From NCBI GenBank assembly GCA_028015205.1, contig CM051521.1:72090314-72154313 (forward strand): 64,000 nt of DNA. The letters are read 5' to 3'. A program made the translations under genes and the position numbers. Source of the DNA: Mytilisepta virgata. Taxonomy: Eukaryota > Mollusca > Bivalvia > Mytilida > Mytilidae. Below the pieces are notes generated by a model. It did not search any database and was not told the origin of the DNA. It worked only from the letters and a program-made list of their open reading frames with translations. Numbering within the stretch: position 1 is the stretch's first letter; each line of letters starts with the position of its first letter. Below are positions 59,470 through 64,000 of the stretch, in pieces.

Positions 59470-59960
59470 TACTAGAGCCTGTATCGGCCACATGGATTTA
59501 ACATGTCCACCTTGAGCAGGAGTAAAAATTAAAGTGGTCCTATGTTTAACTAATTTCAACTGTGACAGCCATCTTTGTTAACAGTCCGTATCATTGGACA
59601 CAATTCTGAAAGAGGACCACCTAAGGACCTCTACTGCCAAGTCTAGTTCCATTTCAGGCAACTGACCAAGTGATTTCAGACAAGACTTTTAAATGAATTT
59701 TCCCATATGGTCCTATTTTAAACTAAGTTTGACCATGGCAACCATCTTTGGTTGACAGTTCATGTTTTCACAATTCTGAAAAAGGACCATCCAAGAACTA
59801 TTGCTCCCAAGACTGGTTCCAATTGGCCAAATGGTTTCAGAGAAGAAGATATTTAAATGAATTTTCCAATTTGGTCCTATATATATGTGTAAACTATTAA
59901 GTATGGCTGTGACTACCATCTTGGTTGGACATAATTCTGAAAGAGAACCATGTAAAGGAT
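59470..59960 (+). mobile_element. Rolling-circle-like family 1, left end partly intact
   Basis: Starts ACTAGAGCCTGTATCGGCCA, a shortened family-1 terminus, then three internal sentences (GTCCTATGTTTAACTAATTT, ACAATTCTGAAAGAGGACCA). The right hairpin is absent. Confidence 0.75.
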
Positions 59961-60330
59961 GAAAATAATTTTCTGATAATCAAACTAATATCCAATGTAT
60001 TGATAAATTGAAAGTTAAAAGATTTCAGATTTGAATTTCTATTACATGTATTTTTACTGTATAATTTTAACTTTCAAAATCTATCAATCATTGTAAAAAA
60101 TATCCTTAGAATGATGCAACAGCAACATCAACATCATGAACATTTGCCAAATAGAGGATTTGAAGAAAATTGAGTGTTTTCACAGTACATGTAGATTTTG
60201 GTAAAAAAAACAATTATGAGCAATAGCGGTCCGTGTATAAAGCGGCCAAACATTTTTCAAATTTATCTGAAAAATTAAAAATGAAATTTACAATTTGCTT
60301 TTTTATTTTTCAATTTTGAATTGAAAATTG

Positions 60331-62870
60331 AACTAGAGGCTCTCTAGAGCCTGTATCGCTCACCTGGATTTAACATTTCACCTTGAGCAGGACTAAACAT
60401 TTAAGTGTTGCAGTCAATTTGGCTGGTTTTTCTATGGGGTTCTATGTTAAACCAAGTTCCCCTGTGGCAGCCATCTTGGTTGACTGTCCATGTCAATGGA
60501 CACATTTCTAAAAGTGAACCATCTAAGGACCATCATTTCTAAGTCTTGTTCCAACTGGCTAAGTGGTTTCAGAAAAGAAGATTTTTAAATGAATTTTCCT
60601 ATAGGGTCATTTATTAAACTAAGTTCGGCTGTGGTGGCCATCTTGGTTCACAATCCAGGTGATCGAACACATTTCTGAAAGAGGACCATCTAAGGACCCA
60701 TGCTGCCAACTTAGTTCCAATTGGCTGAGTAGTTTCAGACGAGAAGATTTTTGAGTGAATTTCCCATAGGGTCCTACAGATGTATATTAAACAAAGTTCG
60801 GCTGTGACGGCCATCTCGGTTCACAGTCCTTGAAATCAGACATATTTCTGAAAGAGGACCTCCTAAGGACCATTTCTACAAAGTCTGGTTCCAATTGGTC
60901 AAGTGGTTTCAGACAAGAAGATTTTCCCATAGAGCCCTATGTTAAACTAAGATCGGGTGTGGCAGCCTTCTTGGTTGACAGTCCGGGTCATTTGACTCAA
61001 TTCTGAAAGAAGACCATCTAAGGACCATTGCTACCAAGTCTAGTTCTAATTGGCTAAGTTAGGTTTCAGACAAGAAGATTTTTGGGTGAATTTCCTGTAG
61101 GGTCCTATGTAAAACTAAGTTCGGCTGTGGCAGCCATATTGGTTGACACTCCTGGTCATCAGACAAATTTCAGAAAGAGGACCATCTCAGGATCATTGCT
61201 GCCAAATCTGGTTCCAATTGGTCAAGTGGTTTCAGACAAGAAGATTTTTCAATGAATTTTCCCATCTTGGTTAAATGTCGGGGTCATCGGACATATTTCT
61301 GAAAGAGAACCTTCTAAGGACCATTACTGCCAACTTTGGTTTCAATTGGCGTTGTAATTTCATGAAAGAAGATTTTTTAAATTCATCCCCATTTTTTCTA
61401 TTTTTAGTAACAGGAGTCATGTTCTTGGAAGTCGGGAATGCCGGATATAAATTTGGAAGGGGGCCACCCAAGGACCATTCCACCAAAGTTTGGTCCCAAT
61501 TGGTCCAGTGGTTTCAAAGGAGAAGATCTTTAAAGGAAAGTTTATGATGGACACCGTCTTTAAAGGGCAAAAACTCCTATAATGGATCAATCATTTTGGT
61601 CATGTTGACTTATTTGTAGATCTTACTTGGCTGAACATTTTTGCTGTTTACAGTTTGTCATTATCTATAATAATATTTAAGTTAATAACTTAAAACTGCC
61701 AAATTTCCTTAAAATTAACAATTCAGGGGAAATTTCATGGCAGGTAGATCTTGAGCTGATGAACATTTTTACCCCATGTCAGTTTTGCTCTAAATGCTTT
61801 AGTTTTTGAGATTTAAGCCAAAAACTGTAATTTGCCCTCTATGTTCTAATTTTTGCCAAGGCCACCATGTTTCTCAACGGACAAGAAAATAAAACATAAA
61901 TTTTATTCTTGATACCCTAAGGATCATTTAGGCTAAGTATGACTGTAATTGGTTCGGTGGTTTCAGAGGAGAAGATCTTTGAAAAAGTTTACGACGGACC
62001 CAAGGACACAGCCCTCCCCCCTCCTTAGAAAATCAAATGGTTCATGCCTTACTTTTCTATGTTTTAGTAAAAGTGGCCATGTTGGGTCTGCTGGACACTT
62101 ATTTTGGAAAGGAACCATTTCACCAAAATTTGATTTCAACTGACCAAGTGGTTTCAGAGCAGGAGATTTAGCAAATTACCAGTATATCTGATCTTATGAT
62201 AAAATAAGGTCATTTTGATGTGATCAAAGGGCAGGGCTGCCAGACAAAATTTTCAATTAGGACCATCAAATGACTCTTCCATCAAAGTTTGGTTCTAACT
62301 GACCAACTTGTTCCAGACACGAAGATTTTTTTGTGAATTTCTTACAGGGTCCCATGTTAAACTAAGTTGGGTGTGAAGGCCATCTTGGTTCTAAATAAAA
62401 AAGTAATTTCAGACAAGAAGATTTTTATGTAAATTTTCCCATGTTAAACTTAGTTCGATTTTGGTGGCCATCTTGGACAGAGGTTGGGACCATCAAACAC
62501 AATTACAAAGGAGGACCATTTAATCGCAGTTTGGTTCTAATTGACCAAGTAGTTTCAGATAAGATTTTTAATGTAAATTTCCCTATGTTAAACGAAGTTC
62601 AGCTGTGTGGCCATCTTGGTCAGGGTCGGGACCATTGGATACAATTTAGCAAGGGAAATACCCAAGGATCATTTCAGCAGTTTGGCTGAGATTGACATAG
62701 TAGCTTCAGACGAGAAGATTTTAAAATTTTTACCCCCCCCCCCCCTTATTTTTAGCTTGGCCACCATCTTGGTCAAAGGTCGGGGACACCAGAAATACTT
62801 TTGGAAGGGGACCACCCAAGGACCATTCCATCAAAGTTTTATCCCAATTGGCCCATTGGTTTCTGAGAAG
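60331..62870 (+). mobile_element. Long rolling-circle-like family 1 element with a 155-173-bp tandem array
   Basis: Left end CTAGAGGCTCTCTAGAGCCT then TATCGCTCACCTGGATTTAA. The internal unit (TCCTATGTTAAACTAAGTTC, GGCTGTGGCGGCCATCTTGG, ACACATTTCTGAAAGAGGAC, CAATTGGCCAAGTGGTTTCA, GACAAGAAGATTTTT) repeats with starts at 60446, 60613, 60786, 60941 and 61109 and more diverged copies to 62860. Block 61554-61860 (AACTCCTATAATGGATCAAT and on) is the other interior type, seen inverted at 13383-13795. A C15 run occurs at about 62731. No right hairpin is found, so the 3' end may be lost. Open frames across it are repeat artefacts. Confidence 0.82.
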
Positions 62871-62871
62871 A

Positions 62872-63175
62872 TTAAAAAATCAGCAGTGCGAACGAAACGT
62901 AAACTCTATCTGTAACTCATCATGGTAGACTAACTTACCAAAAATCAGCTTAATACCTGAAGTCATTTAGAAAAAAAGTCTGTTTAACTGTTATTTTCAT
63001 GAAATTTTCAAAATAGAAAGCCGATAATTTTGGCAAAAAATCAGCGGACCAGAACGAAACGAAACTTGATCTGTAACTTATCATTGTAGACTCACTTACC
63101 AAAAATCAGCTCAATACCTGAAGGCGTTTAGAAAAAAAAGTCTGTATAACTGTTATTTTCACGAAAATTATTATG
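62872..63175. repeat. Tandem dimer, 161-bp unit
   Basis: CTGTAACTCATCATGGTAGA at 62910 returns as CTGTAACTTATCATTGTAGA at 63071, with matching flanks (ACTTACCAAAAATCAGCT, TTTAGAAAAAAAGTCTGT). The same phrase appears alone near 51752. An unclassified dispersed tandem repeat. Confidence 0.85.
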
Positions 63176-63441
63176 TTATTTTCCAAAGCCCGTAATTTCC
63201 AAACTTTATCACAGATTTGTTCTTTTTTATGTGAGATCAATTACAGTGAATGTATTCCTTTTTTCCTGAAATATTGAGAATTTTTTTTTCAAAATCGATG
63301 TACATTCCATGGTATGGAAAACAGGATATAATTTTCAGTAAGAGTTCAATCTGTATTAAGGCTTAGCTTTTAGCAAAAGTCAAGTTTTAGTGTCAATATT
63401 TGAAATCTTAGTGGAAGTGTTAAAATCAAATTGTCATTATA

Positions 63442-63870
63442 ACAAGAGTGGACACACTTAATGTCTCCCATGTGTATGCACATGGACACAGAATAAAGAT
63501 TATCTGATACCCAACATTGCTAGTTTAAAAGGAAAATATGTTAATAGAAATAGTAATTGTTAGGAAACATTTGTCTAAAAATTCTCATGCATGTCATTCA
63601 CCAAAAATATTGGGTCTACATATATGTACAGTTTAATGAGTTATAACATGTGATGATAAATGGACTTATTTGTAAAATGGGATGAGAGTCACTCAAGCCT
63701 AAAATTGTGGTCAAGGTTAGGTGTCAGGCTGATGACACCTACTTGCCTAGAAGTTTCTACAGACCATATACAGTGGATATAGGTATTACAGCTGCAGAGA
63801 AATGGACTTAATCAGGAAAATGCAATCTTTCCAATAACGAAATTGTTCAATGTTGTCTCGGCCAGGTTCA
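63442..63870 (+). mobile_element. Rolling-circle-like family 2, second copy (left part)
   Basis: Starts AAGAGTGGACACACTTAATG then TGTCTCCCATGTGTATGCAC, matching the left end at 26594. The interior has GGACACAGAATAAAGATTAT, GTCACTCAAGCCTAAAATTG and GGTATTACAGCTGCAGAGAA. It breaks off by about 63830; the right end is not in the window. Confidence 0.78.
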
Positions 63871-64000
63871 CCAAAACATTTAAGATAAAGTAAAAATATT
63901 ATTTTTCATTGGATATTTAACTTTGTGGTTTACTGGGACCCATGAAAACCACAAAAATTTGTATACAATGAATAATAATGAATTCACAGTATGTTGGAAA

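Noticed and set aside
61275..62915. Several open frames of 60-100 codons
   Set aside because: They run across the family-1 tandem units and reproduce repeat sequence; no codon bias or motif.

Overview
The window is animal nuclear DNA, most likely from a bivalve mollusc close to mussels (Mytilidae). Short exons with GT-AG borders encode two conserved animal proteins. They are separated by AT-rich introns and intergenic DNA packed with LINE pieces, a V-SINE-like element, TIR elements and element families whose repeated internal sequences I associate with bivalve genomes. The species assignment is an inference. There are no bacterial features and no CRISPR array.

Two host genes are recognisable, both on the minus strand. 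Vps4 (the ESCRT-III disassembly ATPase) has exon 1 at 17357-17380, exon 2 at 11599-11710 and exon 3 at 5667-5808; these give the start codon, the MIT domain and the linker. The AAA ATPase exons must lie left of position 1. Impa1 (inositol monophosphatase) runs from 59032 down to its stop at 45158. It has six firm exons and one doubtful 31-bp exon; its first coding exon is not seen.

Layout, left to right: a 2.9-kb satellite of 44-45-bp units with a 177-bp higher-order repeat (129-3060); duplicated flanking sequence (3061-4431); Vps4 exons and introns carrying a TA-flanked TIR element, a SINE, a Tc1-like transposase relic and a rolling-circle-like relic (5667-17560); a duplicated foldback region split by a LINE with a 9-bp target duplication (17810-19250); AT-rich intergenic DNA with two families of elements that have inverted subterminal motifs and internal tandem repeats (19614-28356); a short LINE copy (28474-29615); a decayed intronless gene of an uncharacterised, apparently multicopy family (30600-32555); a nest of one LINE broken by two repeat elements (33096-38367); a second nest of one LINE broken by a 2.47-kb hAT-like element (39266-45130), starting about 28 nt past the Impa1 stop codon; then Impa1, with MITEs, partial exon duplications, a DIRS-like fragment and repeats in its introns (45158-59032); and finally long rolling-circle-like arrays (59470-63870).

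The two host genes have no evident functional link; they sit in the same orientation with a repeat-rich gap of about 28 kb between them. Most of the window is layered mobile DNA, and nested insertions let several element boundaries be read directly.
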